A DNA stretch of 64,000 nt from contig NZ_FWXH01000008.1 in assembly GCF_900176305.1 (NCBI RefSeq), positions 59,724-123,723 of the forward strand. Direction: 5' to 3'. The stretch is from Clostridium acidisoli DSM 12555. Lineage in GTDB: Bacteria > Bacillota > Clostridia > Clostridiales > Clostridiaceae. Within the stretch, counting starts at the first letter, position 1. Each line of letters starts with the position of its first letter. Position numbers and translations under genes: made by a program. The notes beneath the pieces were generated by a model, which made no database searches, had not been told where the DNA came from, and saw nothing but the letters and a program-made list of their open reading frames with translations. This document shows positions 8,796 through 18,515 of the stretch, piece after piece.

Positions 8796-11489
8796 TTGAA
8801 AGGTAGAAATTCTGTAAATTTAAATGTAAATCCTTGTAAAATGTGTATGCCTATGGGCGGTGTCATGGCATTTAAGGGAATAGAAGGGAATATGGTAATT
8901 TTACATGGTTCGCAAGGTTGCAGTACTTATATTAGAAGACATATGGCAACCCATTATAATGAACCAATAGATATTGCATCTTCATCATTAACTGAAAATG
9001 GAGCAGTTTATGGGGGCTCAGACAATTTAAAAACAGGAATAAGGAACATGGTGAAAATGTATGATCCAAAGTCCATTGGTGTTATGACAACTTGTCTTGC
9101 AGAAACTATAGGAGAAGATATAAAAAGAATAATTGAAGAATTTTCAGATGAAGAAGAGGAAAATGATATTTATAAAAACATTAAAATAATAACAGCACAG
9201 ACACCAGGTTATGGTGGAACTCAAGCAGAAGGCTTTTATGTTGCACTTAGGAACATAGTTGAACAAACAGCTGAGAACAGTATAAAAAATAATAAAATAA
9301 ACATTATATGTGCAAATCTAAATCCTGGTGATGTCAGAAATATTAAGCGTATACTTGAGTGTTTTGAAGCAGAGTATACAATACTACCAGATGTATCTAA
9401 TACATTAGACTCACCTCATGACGCAGAATACAAGAGATTACCAGAGGGTGGTACAAAAATAGAAGATATAAAGAAAATGTCAGGAGCTCTAGCAACTATT
9501 GAAATGGGGGAAACCATTTTAGAAGAAAATTCTCCTGGAATCTATTTGAAAAACAACTTTGGTGTTCCATTATATAAGTCTGGTATTCCAATAGGAATAA
9601 GGAATACTGATAAATTTGTTAAGTTAATATCGGAAATAACAGGTAAACCCATTCCTAAAAAGCTTAAGTTTGAAAGAGGAAGATTACTAGATGCTATGAT
9701 TGACAACCATAAATATGCTGGAGAGGCTAGAGGGGTAATTTATGGGGAACCAGAACTAATATTATCACTTATTAGGATATGTGTAGAAAACGGAGTGTTA
9801 GTAAAGATTGTTGCAACGGGCTCAAATAATAAGTTTATAAAGGAACAAATAGAAAATGAGTTGAAAAATCAAAAAGAAGAAACCATTATTCTTAACGACA
9901 GCGATTTTGAAACCATTGAAGAGAAGACAAAACAAATGAATATAAATGTAATGATTGGTAATGGTGATGGAAGAAGAATGGCCTCAAGACTTAATTTGAA
10001 GATTGTTAGAGTTGGATTCCCTATACATGACAGAGTTGGGGCTCAAAGAAAGATCATTACTGGATACAATGGTGCAGCATTTCTAATAGATGAGATTTCT
10101 AATGTAATTCTAGAGAACACAGAAAAAAATTTCAGAGAGTATTCATATGATAATTATTATACACCTTTAAAGGAGGCGGAAGATAAAATGATTAAAGAAT
10201 TAAAAAGTGAAATACCTATTGCTGAAAGGACGTGTACACATCCATGTTATGGTGATAATGCACATCAGTTTGCAAGGATGCATATACCAGTAGCACCTAA
10301 ATGTAATATAAGCTGTAATTATTGTAACAGAAAATATGATTGCATGAATGAAAGTAGACCGGGAGTTACAAGTGAAGTACTATCTCCAGAAGAGGCTTTA
10401 GAAAAGTTTAAGTTAGTTAGAAGCAAAATAGGAAATCTTACTGTCCTAGGTATAGCAGGACCAGGAGATGCACTTGCGAATTTTGAGAACACTAAAAAAT
10501 CTATTGAACTTATAAAAGAAGAAGATCCTACAATTACTTTTTGTTTATCAACCAATGGTCTCATGTTACCATTTTACGCTAATGATTTAATAGCTTTAGG
10601 TGTTACACATATTACAGTTACCATCAACGCTGTGGATAAAAAAGTAGGAGCAAAAGTGTATAAAGAAGTAAACTATTTAGGTGAAAAGTACACTGGAGAA
10701 GAGGCTGCTGAAATACTTATTAGAAATCAATTCGCAGGACTTAAGTATTTATGTTCTAAAGGAATTGTATGCAAAGTTAATATAGTTATGATTAAAGGAG
10801 TAAATGATGAGCACATACCTGAAGTTGTAAAAAAAGCAAAAGAATGTGGAGCATACATGACGAACATTATGCAGCTTATTCCTGTAGCAGGAAGTGCTTT
10901 TGGAAATATGCCTCTTACAAGTAATATTGAACTTAATGATATGAGAAAAAAATGTGAAATTGATCTTAAACAAATGTATCATTGTAAACAATGTAGAGCA
11001 GATGCAATAGGCACCCTCGCTCAAGATAAGTCTATAGATTTTAGAAATTTTTCTTGTAGCAAAGGATGTAGTGGTGTCTCAGAAAAAGAAGAGACACAAG
11101 TTATAGATAAAAAGAAATATAAATTTGCAATTGCCTCTAAGTCCGGTATCAATATAGATCAGCATTTTGGACATGCTAAAGAATTTCAAATTTATTCGTA
11201 TGATTCTGGAACTATAAGATTTATTGAAAAAAGAGATGTGGATCAATATTGCACAGGTACTGAAGATTGCGATGATGACCATGAAGATAAGATATCTAAA
11301 ATAATTAGGACTGTAAAAGATTGTAATGCTGTATTAGCGCTTAGGGCGGGGATGGAACCCAGAGAAAAGCTATCTAGAAAAGGAATTGAAATTTTTCAAA
11401 TGTATGAACCAATAAATGAAGGTATTAAACTAGCTGTAAATAAATTAGAGGAAGGTATGGAGGTAAAAGCAGATGAGAAGAAAGCATAA
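8796..11489 (+). CDS. nifN-B: Fused NifN-NifB cofactor-assembly protein
   Basis: This 897-residue fusion is characteristic of clostridia. Residues 1-about 450 are NifN, with PCKMCMP, GSQGCSTY (Cys42) and TTCLAETIGED (Cys100). Residues about 465-770 are the radical-SAM NifB core with CNISCNYC (Cys503, 507, 510), which makes the 8Fe NifB cofactor from SAM and Fe-S clusters. Residues about 773-890 are a NifX/NifB C-terminal cofactor-binding domain (INIDQHFGHAKEF). GGAGGTGA at 8781-8788 selects a TTG start at 8796; no ATG precedes the conserved cysteines. Fusion may pass cofactor directly from NifB to the NifEN site. Confidence 0.96.
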   Translation: MKGRNSVNLNVNPCKMCMPMGGVMAFKGIEGNMVILHGSQGCSTYIRRHMATHYNEPIDIASSSLTENGAVYGGSDNLKTGIRNMVKMYDPKSIGVMTTCLAETIGEDIKRIIEEFSDEEEENDIYKNIKIITAQTPGYGGTQAEGFYVALRNIVEQTAENSIKNNKINIICANLNPGDVRNIKRILECFEAEYTILPDVSNTLDSPHDAEYKRLPEGGTKIEDIKKMSGALATIEMGETILEENSPGIYLKNNFGVPLYKSGIPIGIRNTDKFVKLISEITGKPIPKKLKFERGRLLDAMIDNHKYAGEARGVIYGEPELILSLIRICVENGVLVKIVATGSNNKFIKEQIENELKNQKEETIILNDSDFETIEEKTKQMNINVMIGNGDGRRMASRLNLKIVRVGFPIHDRVGAQRKIITGYNGAAFLIDEISNVILENTEKNFREYSYDNYYTPLKEAEDKMIKELKSEIPIAERTCTHPCYGDNAHQFARMHIPVAPKCNISCNYCNRKYDCMNESRPGVTSEVLSPEEALEKFKLVRSKIGNLTVLGIAGPGDALANFENTKKSIELIKEEDPTITFCLSTNGLMLPFYANDLIALGVTHITVTINAVDKKVGAKVYKEVNYLGEKYTGEEAAEILIRNQFAGLKYLCSKGIVCKVNIVMIKGVNDEHIPEVVKKAKECGAYMTNIMQLIPVAGSAFGNMPLTSNIELNDMRKKCEIDLKQMYHCKQCRADAIGTLAQDKSIDFRNFSCSKGCSGVSEKEETQVIDKKKYKFAIASKSGINIDQHFGHAKEFQIYSYDSGTIRFIEKRDVDQYCTGTEDCDDDHEDKISKIIRTVKDCNAVLALRAGMEPREKLSRKGIEIFQMYEPINEGIKLAVNKLEEGMEVKADEKKA

Positions 11490-12318
11490 TAAAAAATTTT
11501 TCAAGCTGGTATTTATAATTGGAATAATTGTATCTTTTATTATGGTTTTGGGTGGATGCGGAAGTACTACGAGTAAAACTAGTGCAGTACAATCCAATAA
11601 AAAAGAGGCGCCTAAAAAAATAACTGTATTTGCAGCTGCAAGCCTTACTGAAAGTTATAATGAAATAGCTAAAGATTTAAAAAAAGATAAAAATATAGAG
11701 GTTTCTTACAATTTTGCTGGAAGTCAACAATTAGTAACTGCAATTGATCAAGGTGCTAATGCAGATGTATTTGCATCAGCTGACACCAAAAATATGGATA
11801 AAATAAAGACTGATGGAAAAGTTGATAAAAGTAAGATATTTGCAAATAATCAGCTGATTATAGCAAAATATAAAGGTAGCAGTATTTCGATAACTTCGCT
11901 TAAAGATTTAGCAAAAGATGGTGTAAAACTTGTAGTTGGAGACAAGTCTGTTCCTTGTGGCTCTTATTTTTACAAAGCATTGGATGCTGCACTTAAAGAT
12001 AATACTATAGATCAGGATACGTATAATAAGATATTAAAAAACATAAAGAGCAATGAACTTAATGTTAAGGACATTGTGAGTAAAGTCACACTTGGAGAAG
12101 CAGATGCTGGTGTAGTTTACAAAACAGATGTAGTTAAGAGCAATAAGGATAAATTACAGGTGGTAAAGGATTCAGAATTTTCTAAGCTTAAAATTGAATA
12201 TCCAGTTGCAGTAATCAATAGCTCAAGTAATAAAAATGCAGCACAGGAATTTATAGATTATATTACAACGGGTAAAGGGAAAGATATACTTAAAAAGTAT
12301 GGATTTATAGTAAAATAA
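11473..12318 (+). CDS. modA: Molybdate-binding lipoprotein ModA
   Basis: ModA is the extracytoplasmic molybdate/tungstate receptor of the ModABC importer. The 281-residue protein has a lysine-rich start, a hydrophobic signal segment and a lipobox ending VLGGC, so it should be lipid-anchored. The mature part opens ITVFAAASLTESY, and GSQQLVTAIDQGANADVFASAD is split here only for length; both are ModA hallmarks. It starts inside the 3' end of nifN-B (17-nt overlap) behind GGAGG, so molybdate supply is translated together with cofactor assembly. Confidence 0.94.
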   Translation: MRRKHNKKFFKLVFIIGIIVSFIMVLGGCGSTTSKTSAVQSNKKEAPKKITVFAAASLTESYNEIAKDLKKDKNIEVSYNFAGSQQLVTAIDQGANADVFASADTKNMDKIKTDGKVDKSKIFANNQLIIAKYKGSSISITSLKDLAKDGVKLVVGDKSVPCGSYFYKALDAALKDNTIDQDTYNKILKNIKSNELNVKDIVSKVTLGEADAGVVYKTDVVKSNKDKLQVVKDSEFSKLKIEYPVAVINSSSNKNAAQEFIDYITTGKGKDILKKYGFIVK

Positions 12319-12336
12319 AATTTTGGAGGGTGTCTA

Positions 12337-13197
12337 ATGATAAAGAAAGATGTAGAATCAGTTGAAACTATAAAGGTAGATGTACCTAGAAAACTGTCAA
12401 TTAATACATCTTTCCTTATGGAAAAGATGCTAGCTCCTGGTTTATTTGGAATAATGGTTATTTATCTCGTAATATTAATATTTCCAATATTATCAATGAT
12501 AAAATTTTCAGGATTACAACACTTAATAGAGGCTTTTAAGAATAGTGACAATATAAGCACAGTTTTTTTAAGTATAAATACTTCACTAATTGCACTGCTT
12601 TTTACATTCATATTAGGTACGCCAACAGCTTTTTTCATAAATGGCATGACCAATAAATTTATTTCAAAATTATTAGATATAATTGTGGAAATGCCAGTAG
12701 TATTACCACCAGCAGTTGCTGGAATAGCACTTTTGTTAACCTTTGGAAGTAATGGTGTTGTAGGAAGATTTTTAGTAGCTCACGGAATAAATATAATTTT
12801 CACACCAGTTGCGGTAGTAATTGCACAGTTCTTTGTGTCTTCAGCCTTTTATGTAAGGGTTCTAAGAGATGCGGTAAGAGGTATTCCAGACGAAATATTC
12901 GAAGCAACATACGTTATGGGTGCTGGAAAAGTGGAAACTATATTTAGGATTGTAATACCAATGTTAAAAAAATCTATAATTTCAGGATTAATACTTGCAT
13001 GGATAAGGTCCATGGGCGAATTTGGTGCAACACTTATGTTTGCAGGCAATATATTGCACAAAACAAGTACAATACCACTACAAATATATACTTATATGCA
13101 GACAGATGTACAAACGGCCACAGCATTTGCAACAGTTCTATATGTATTATCCTTTGTAATGCTTATACTAGTTAGGTTTACTCAAAAAGAAAATTAG
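12337..13197 (+). CDS. modB: Molybdate ABC transporter permease ModB
   Basis: ModB forms the membrane channel of the molybdate importer. The 286-residue protein has several transmembrane helices and the EAA cytoplasmic loop (EATYVMGAGKVETIFRIV) that docks to the ATPase. VLPPAVAGIALL and WIRSMGEFGATLMFAGN are ModB-type blocks. The N-terminal tail of about 30 residues is longer than in most ModB. No modC ATPase gene occurs in the window, so the ATPase must come from elsewhere. Confidence 0.93.
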   Translation: MIKKDVESVETIKVDVPRKLSINTSFLMEKMLAPGLFGIMVIYLVILIFPILSMIKFSGLQHLIEAFKNSDNISTVFLSINTSLIALLFTFILGTPTAFFINGMTNKFISKLLDIIVEMPVVLPPAVAGIALLLTFGSNGVVGRFLVAHGINIIFTPVAVVIAQFFVSSAFYVRVLRDAVRGIPDEIFEATYVMGAGKVETIFRIVIPMLKKSIISGLILAWIRSMGEFGATLMFAGNILHKTSTIPLQIYTYMQTDVQTATAFATVLYVLSFVMLILVRFTQKEN

Positions 13198-13211
13198 TTG
13201 GAGGGATATAT

Positions 13212-14258
13212 ATGTCTGTAATTCTTGACAAAAGTAAAAAAATTATTATAGATAGAACTTTGCCTGAAATAATAAAAAAAATAAAAAATATAGATGGTTA
13301 TGAAGTTTTAAAATTTATAAAACTATTAAAGAAAATAGGTGTTGATTTTATCGAAATTGATCAAAAGACACTTTTAAGCTTAGTTGAAATCCAAAATAGT
13401 AGCCAATATATTTATAGGGTTGAAAATCAGTCAGATTTAAAATTTTTATATAAATATGAATTTAAATATGTGGTATTTGATTATAGTTTGGTAAATGAGT
13501 TTTCTGAAAAATTATTAGGAAGAAAAATAATTTTAGAGATTAGCATAGATGATTTAGATGAATTGTTTTTGGATGAAAATAAGACGATATTTAATAGGTT
13601 TAATATAAAAATTTTAAGAATTAAAGATATTAAAAATTGTAATTTTGATGGATGGAGTGAGCTAATAAAAGATATTAAATGTAGATTTTTTGTAGATGTA
13701 GATTTTTGTCCGTCTGATATTTATAGTATGGGAACAGCCATAGCCATTGAAGCATGTATTGATGGAGTAGAATCTATAACAGCAACAATAAATGGAAAAG
13801 GGGATAGTTTTGCGCCTCTAGAAGAAATAATTTTAGGGCTAAAGGTCATAAAAAATGCTACTGTAATTGGAAATACAACGTCTATAGATGATCTTAAAAA
13901 GTGCTATAAAGCAATAACAAAAGAAAAAATATACTCAATGAAAGCAATACTTGGTGAGGATATATTTAAATATGAATCGGGAATACATGTTGATGGAATA
14001 GAAAAAAATCCAACAAATTATGAACCCTATAATCCTATTGAAATTGGCACTAATAGAAAAATGTATATTGGTAAACATTCTGGTAAAAAAGCAGTTATGG
14101 TAAGGTTAAATGAACTTCATGTAAAATCTAATAATATAAATATAAATACCTTATTGGATGAAATAAGAGATAAAAGCATAGAGCTTAGGAGAAATATTTA
14201 TGATGAAGAGCTAATTGTTATGTGCAATCATCTATTAAAGAAAAGTGGTGGTATTTAA
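13212..14258 (+). CDS. nifV-omega: Homocitrate synthase omega subunit
   Basis: C. pasteurianum is known to make homocitrate synthase as two polypeptides, and this 348-residue protein matches the omega part. It covers the C-terminal half of the fold: a degenerate barrel end (DIYSMGTAIAIEACIDGV, NGKGDSFAPLEE) followed by the accessory region with KYESGIHVDGI and IGKHSGKKAV, normal in the isopropylmalate/homocitrate synthase family. Homocitrate is the organic ligand of FeMo-cofactor. The stop overlaps the alpha start by one base (TAATG), consistent with a stoichiometric complex. Confidence 0.9.
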   Translation: MSVILDKSKKIIIDRTLPEIIKKIKNIDGYEVLKFIKLLKKIGVDFIEIDQKTLLSLVEIQNSSQYIYRVENQSDLKFLYKYEFKYVVFDYSLVNEFSEKLLGRKIILEISIDDLDELFLDENKTIFNRFNIKILRIKDIKNCNFDGWSELIKDIKCRFFVDVDFCPSDIYSMGTAIAIEACIDGVESITATINGKGDSFAPLEEIILGLKVIKNATVIGNTTSIDDLKKCYKAITKEKIYSMKAILGEDIFKYESGIHVDGIEKNPTNYEPYNPIEIGTNRKMYIGKHSGKKAVMVRLNELHVKSNNININTLLDEIRDKSIELRRNIYDEELIVMCNHLLKKSGGI

Positions 14259-15067
14259 TGAAAATAGTAGATACAACTATGAGAGATGGAGAACAAAAAG
14301 CAGGAGTTGCATTTGGTGTAAAGGAAAAACTAGAAATAGCTAAGATTATAGATTCCATGGGAATATATCAAATAGAGGCTGGCATTGCAGCAATGCAAGG
14401 AGATGAAAAGAAAAGCATAGAAAAAATGATGGAGCTTGGATTAAATAGCAAAATATCTTCTTGGAATAGAACAAGTATAGAGGATATAAAGAACTCTATG
14501 GATTGTAATGTTGATATTATACACATATCCGTTCCGTCATCTGACCTTCAAATAAAATCTAAACTAGCAAAGGATCGGAAATGGGTAATTGAAAGTATAA
14601 AAAAAAGCATTTATTTTGCCAAAGAAAAAGGTTACGAAGTAACTGTTGGACTTGAAGATGCTTCAAGAGCTGATATAAATTTTTTAATTAAACTCTCTAA
14701 GATTATATATGAAGCTAATGTTAATAGAATTAGATATGCAGATACAGTTGGTATTATGTACCCAAGAATTATGTATGAAAGAATAAAAACCATTAAAGAA
14801 AATGTACCATTAGAAATAGAAGTTCATACACATAATGATTTTGGAATGGCTATAGCCAGTTCAATTGGAGCTGTAAACGCTGGAGCCGAATTTGTTAATT
14901 GTACAATAACTGGTATTGGAGAAAGAGCGGGGAATTGTAATTTCATTAATTTTATCAAATCATATAATGGAACGATTAATGAATGTGTATCTAATGAAAG
15001 ATTACAGTTTTTAGAGAGTATGGAGAAAAAGATAAAAAACATTATTTCTCCTAAATATAGTAATTAG
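14258..15067 (+). CDS. nifV-alpha: Homocitrate synthase alpha subunit
   Basis: This is the catalytic part of the split homocitrate synthase (269 residues), condensing acetyl-CoA and 2-oxoglutarate. The N-terminus IVDTTMRDGEQKAG holds the catalytic Arg-Asp-Gly-Glu-Gln block. VHTHNDFGMA gives the metal-binding HxH, and GIGERAGN the barrel's glycine loop. The frame is open upstream, but the ATG at 14258 overlaps the omega stop and begins exactly at the family start. It needs NifV-omega for the C-terminal region. Confidence 0.92.
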   Translation: MKIVDTTMRDGEQKAGVAFGVKEKLEIAKIIDSMGIYQIEAGIAAMQGDEKKSIEKMMELGLNSKISSWNRTSIEDIKNSMDCNVDIIHISVPSSDLQIKSKLAKDRKWVIESIKKSIYFAKEKGYEVTVGLEDASRADINFLIKLSKIIYEANVNRIRYADTVGIMYPRIMYERIKTIKENVPLEIEVHTHNDFGMAIASSIGAVNAGAEFVNCTITGIGERAGNCNFINFIKSYNGTINECVSNERLQFLESMEKKIKNIISPKYSN

Positions 15068-15109
15068 TTTGTCATATAAAATATGTTTTCTGGGAGGATG
15101 ATTATTAAA

Positions 15110-15724
15110 TTGACTGAGATAGCTATTTATTTAAATGAAAATGATGAAACGGAATCTATTTATGAAAAAGGTAAAATAAAAGTATTTTCAAATGTGAATA
15201 AATCATGGAAAATTGAAAAGGAAATTTCTTTTAACGTGGATAAGAAAAGAACTCAAAGTGATTTGCGTAGGAATACTAATAGTCTTATAAAAAATTTAGG
15301 GGATTGTAAAATTATAGTATTTAAAAACATTTCAGGTTTACCTTATACAATTCTTAGAAATTCTGAGTTTACAGTTGCAGAAGCCGATGGTTTTCCTTCT
15401 GAAATACTAGATGAGATTGTGGATGAATTAAATGTAAATAAGGAATCTTTAAATTCAATAGAACCGATACCTATGAATAAAGAAGGGTGCTATATTTTAG
15501 ATTTGAATGAACTACAAAAAAATAACAATGAAGTTACCTCAAAACAAGCATTGCTACCTTTTCTTCAAAATAAAAAATTTTACGAGCTTCAAGTTATATG
15601 CTCACATATACCACCTTGGTTCGAAGAAAAATTAGACTCACTTAATATGAATCAAAAAGTAACAAAAAACGATACAAATAATTACAAAGTTATAATTAGT
15701 CCTAAAACATGTACTTGCAAATAA
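15110..15724 (+). CDS. AnfO-like nitrogenase accessory protein
   Basis: The protein (about 204 residues) resembles AnfO, encoded with Fe-only nitrogenases: EIAIYLNEND at the start, then LGDCKIIVFKNISGLPYTIL and EADGFPSEILDEIVDEL. It ends in a Cys-Thr-Cys-Lys tail. The role of AnfO is not well established. Here it closes a Mo-nif operon, 42 bp or less after nifV-alpha. GGGAGG lies at 15092-15097; the TTG at 15110 fits the family start but is 12 nt away, an ATT at 15104 would be better spaced, and an ATG at 15083 lies upstream of the site. The start is therefore uncertain. Confidence 0.7.
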   Translation: MTEIAIYLNENDETESIYEKGKIKVFSNVNKSWKIEKEISFNVDKKRTQSDLRRNTNSLIKNLGDCKIIVFKNISGLPYTILRNSEFTVAEADGFPSEILDEIVDELNVNKESLNSIEPIPMNKEGCYILDLNELQKNNNEVTSKQALLPFLQNKKFYELQVICSHIPPWFEEKLDSLNMNQKVTKNDTNNYKVIISPKTCTCK

Positions 15725-15752
15725 TATTTCACATATGGACTTATAAATACAG

Positions 15753-15824
15753 GATTGTCAGAGGTGAAATTGAAGTTAAAAGTAGATAATATCTGTTAAT
15801 TTTTCAAGATTACCTCGAACAATC
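15753..15824. repeat. Imperfect hairpin between convergent genes
   Basis: GATTGT...GAGGTGAA (from 15753) pairs with TTACCTC...ACAATC (to 15824), interrupted by small bulges. It may act as a weak bidirectional terminator of the nif operon and the ferredoxin gene. No strong T-tract is visible. Confidence 0.4.
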
Positions 15825-15839
15825 TTTGTATAGTCATAT

Positions 15840-16148
15840 TTAGATTTGCAATCTTGTAACAACTTCTCCGCCTTCAATATGCTTATCAAAAATTTCTTCT
15901 ACATCATCAGCAGTCAAATTTCCATACCAGACTCCTTCTGGATAAACAACCATTATTGGTCCTTTATTACAAATTCCAAAACATCCAGTATTATTAACCA
16001 TAACTTCTCCAGATAGGTCACGTTCTTCAATTTCTTGCATTACTGAACTAACAATATCTACAGAACCTTTCGAATAACAAAAACCTTGTTGCTTTCCGTT
16101 AATTCTACAACTTGTACAAATAAAAAGATGATACTTAGGATTAATCAT
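15840..16148 (-). CDS. Thioredoxin-like [2Fe-2S] ferredoxin
   Basis: This 102-residue protein matches the C. pasteurianum [2Fe-2S] ferredoxin family closely: NPKYHLFICTSCRINGKQQ, then FCYSKGSV and NNTGCFGICNKGP. Cys residues in CTSC, FCYS and GCFGIC supply the cluster. It is a dimeric low-potential carrier known to interact with the MoFe protein, so it may serve nitrogenase. GGAGG (minus strand) eight bases upstream selects the internal ATG at 16148, not the one at 16163. It lies convergent to the nif operon with its own AT-rich promoter region to the right. Confidence 0.93.
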   Translation of the reverse strand: MINPKYHLFICTSCRINGKQQGFCYSKGSVDIVSSVMQEIEERDLSGEVMVNNTGCFGICNKGPIMVVYPEGVWYGNLTADDVEEIFDKHIEGGEVVTRLQI

Positions 16149-16400
16149 CAAATCAACCTCCATAATTCATAAATATAAGTCAACTTTACCATTAAATTAT
16201 AATTATTTCAATAGTATTATTAATATTTTGATATTAAAAAACGTTATTTATTATCATTTTCCTATTAACGCTCAATGGGATTTTATAGGTATTTAATATA
16301 TTACATATTAATATTTATAAAGTTTACAAATTATTCTCTTGTAATTAAACTGTAATGTGATAATGTCATATTATAGAATGCTTTACGAGGAGGGATAAAC

Positions 16401-16775
16401 TTGAATAAGTATAATAAAATTTTTAAAGATTCATATGGTATAGATAGATTATCTAAATACCTTTTAGCAATTGGAGTAGTGTTTTTGATAAGTAGAATAA
16501 CTTTATTTCCTGGAATAGTTTTAATAATTTATGCGGCTTGGAGAGCAATCTCTAAAAATAAATATAAAAGATATCAGGAATTACAGGCTTTTGATCATGT
16601 ATTTGAAATAATAAGACAAAAATTTTATAGAATAAAATATAAGTTTAATGAATATAGACAATACAAGGTTTTTAAATGCCCAGAATGTTCACAAAAGCTT
16701 AGAGTACCTAGAAAAAAGGGAAAGATAACGATAACCTGTAAAAATTGCAATAAAAAATTCAAGGGAAGAACTTGA
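16401..16775 (+). CDS. Small membrane protein with C-terminal zinc ribbon
   Basis: The protein has 124 residues. Residues about 20-50 form one or two membrane helices (YLLAIGVVFLISRIT, PGIVLIIYAAWRAI), followed by a basic linker and a C-terminal zinc ribbon with CPEC at about residue 93 and CKNC near residue 113. The ribbon should face the cytoplasm and may bind nucleic acid or protein. It begins with TTG at 16401, six bases after GAGGAGGG. I recognise the architecture as common in Clostridium but know no function. Confidence 0.75.
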   Translation: MNKYNKIFKDSYGIDRLSKYLLAIGVVFLISRITLFPGIVLIIYAAWRAISKNKYKRYQELQAFDHVFEIIRQKFYRIKYKFNEYRQYKVFKCPECSQKLRVPRKKGKITITCKNCNKKFKGRT

Positions 16776-16790
16776 TTAAACATAAATATA

Positions 16791-16840
16791 AACTCAAGAT
16801 TTTAAAAACACTAAGTTACTTAAAATCTTGAGTTATTTTT
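16791..16840. terminator. Bidirectional hairpin terminator
   Basis: A 14-bp perfect stem (AACTCAAGATTTTA, 16791-16804 with 16821-16834) is followed by ATTTTTTTT. It separates the zinc-ribbon gene from the convergent cheV. Confidence 0.85.
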
Positions 16841-16859
16841 TTAAAATATGCCTTACATT

Positions 16860-17780
16860 TTACTGAGGAACAATAACTGACTCATCAATAAACTTATCAA
16901 TCATGTCAACTAGTTGTTCAACCTCAGGTTTACTAAGTTGTGCATTAGCACCAACAGAGTCTCCTTTATGTCTTAAATTATCAGTAATAAGTGAAGAGAA
17001 AATAATAACAGGAAGTTTGCTTAAAATAGGATTTTCCTTTATAGTTCTAGTTAAAGTAAGACCATCCATTTGAGGCATTTCAATATCCGTAATAAGGACT
17101 TGTACATCTTCTATAAATCTATCTTTTTTATTTTCAGCTATTTTATTCAAACAATCTAAAGCTTGTTTTCCATCGTCAAAAAACTTTAGGCTTGTAAATC
17201 CAGCTTTTGTAAGCGTATCAGAAAGCAGTCTTCTTATTAATGGAGAATCATCAGCTAAGAAAATTTTTATATTGCCTCTATCCTTATAATCTACGTTAAC
17301 TATTCTATCTGTGTTGATGCCAGTACTTGGATTTATATCTGTTACTATTTTTTCAAAATCAAGCATAAGTATAATTTTTTCGTCCATTATAATATTACCA
17401 ACTACTAGTGAATTTACAGAAATATCATCAGGCTTTAAAATTTCATTCCATTTTATACGATGAACGCCAACAATATCATCAATACTAAATGCCACTTTGA
17501 TTTTATTAAATTCACAAACTATAACTTTAGACAAGGTATCAGTCTTACTTTGTTTATCAAGTACATATTTTAAATCAACTAGAGTTAATATAGCATTTCT
17601 TGATAGTATAAGACCGGCAATAGATGGGTGACTTTCTGGTAGTTTTGTTACTGTACTAGATTGTACATCTAATATTTCCTTTACTTTTATTACATTTATA
17701 GCATAATGTTTGTCACCTATTACAAATTCTATTATTTCAAGTTCACCGGTACCCGATTCTAGTAATATGTCATTACTCAT
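16860..17780 (-). CDS. cheV: Chemotaxis coupling protein CheV
   Basis: CheV (306 residues) couples chemoreceptors to the CheA kinase and can be phosphorylated to adjust the response. Residues about 10-150 are a CheW domain (EIIEFVIGDKHYAINVIKV, AGLILSRNAILTLVDL). Residues about 175-300 are a response-regulator receiver: LADDSPLIRR acidic pocket, phospho-acceptor Asp in ITDIEMPQMDG, and the conserved SKPE lysine. It stands alone, without other che genes nearby. Confidence 0.93.
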   Translation of the reverse strand: MSNDILLESGTGELEIIEFVIGDKHYAINVIKVKEILDVQSSTVTKLPESHPSIAGLILSRNAILTLVDLKYVLDKQSKTDTLSKVIVCEFNKIKVAFSIDDIVGVHRIKWNEILKPDDISVNSLVVGNIIMDEKIILMLDFEKIVTDINPSTGINTDRIVNVDYKDRGNIKIFLADDSPLIRRLLSDTLTKAGFTSLKFFDDGKQALDCLNKIAENKKDRFIEDVQVLITDIEMPQMDGLTLTRTIKENPILSKLPVIIFSSLITDNLRHKGDSVGANAQLSKPEVEQLVDMIDKFIDESVIVPQ

Positions 17781-17857
17781 AATATCCCCGCCTTTTTATT
17801 ATTAATCTACATAATATGTGTTTCGTATATAAATGCACTAAACTTTATATACGGTTT

Positions 17858-18343
17858 TTATTGATTTTTCTTGGATTTAAAGCTTGATGAACGAAAAGCA
17901 GATGATCCACCATCAGTTCCTAAATCATTATAAGATTTATTTTTTATATTTTCTTTAATATTATCAATTTCAAGTTTTTTATCATATTCATCTTTATATT
18001 GAGATTTTCTTTTAGCATCAAATTTATTTGTTTCATCAAGAATTACTTCGTATCTTAGAAGGTATTCCTTTTTTATTGAAAATGCATGAATAATTGAGGC
18101 TATCCAAAGAATAAGAAGTAACAAAGTACCAATATTTGAAATAAATTTATTTGAGAATGAAGATAAATATGAACATGGATAAATTAATAGATAAACGAAA
18201 CCAAATAAAAACCATTCTCTTTTTTTAACGCGTAATCCCATAATGAAAAATGGCACAAAACTTAATATTCCAAAGAAGAAAGTAAAATAAATGATTCTAC
18301 CATGTTTTTTTTCGAAGGGAGTACCTGATTTTGTAAAGGACAA
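17858..18343 (-). CDS. Membrane protein of unknown function
   Basis: The 161-residue protein has three hydrophobic segments (IIYFTFFFGILSFVPFFIMG, WFLFGFVYLLIYPCSYL, IGTLLLLILWIASIIHAF), then a charged cytoplasmic tail of about 65 residues ending GGSSAFRSSSFKSKKN. The layout resembles small DUF-type proteins of Bacillota, but I recognise no family. It starts with TTG, seven bases after GGAGGTG on the minus strand. It lies 77 bp upstream of cheV on the same strand. Confidence 0.7.
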   Translation of the reverse strand: MSFTKSGTPFEKKHGRIIYFTFFFGILSFVPFFIMGLRVKKREWFLFGFVYLLIYPCSYLSSFSNKFISNIGTLLLLILWIASIIHAFSIKKEYLLRYEVILDETNKFDAKRKSQYKDEYDKKLEIDNIKENIKNKSYNDLGTDGGSSAFRSSSFKSKKNQ

Positions 18344-18515
18344 TTGAAAACACCTCCATATTAATTAGTTCCATTATAGTATATTATACCATTTAGCGCA
18401 ATTTGCTTAATTAGATTTAAAGGAATTATTAGAAAATTGTATAATTTTAAGGATAAATAGCATTTATGATATAATGATAATGGAGATTTCATTTAAAAAT
18501 TTAAGGGGGATAATT

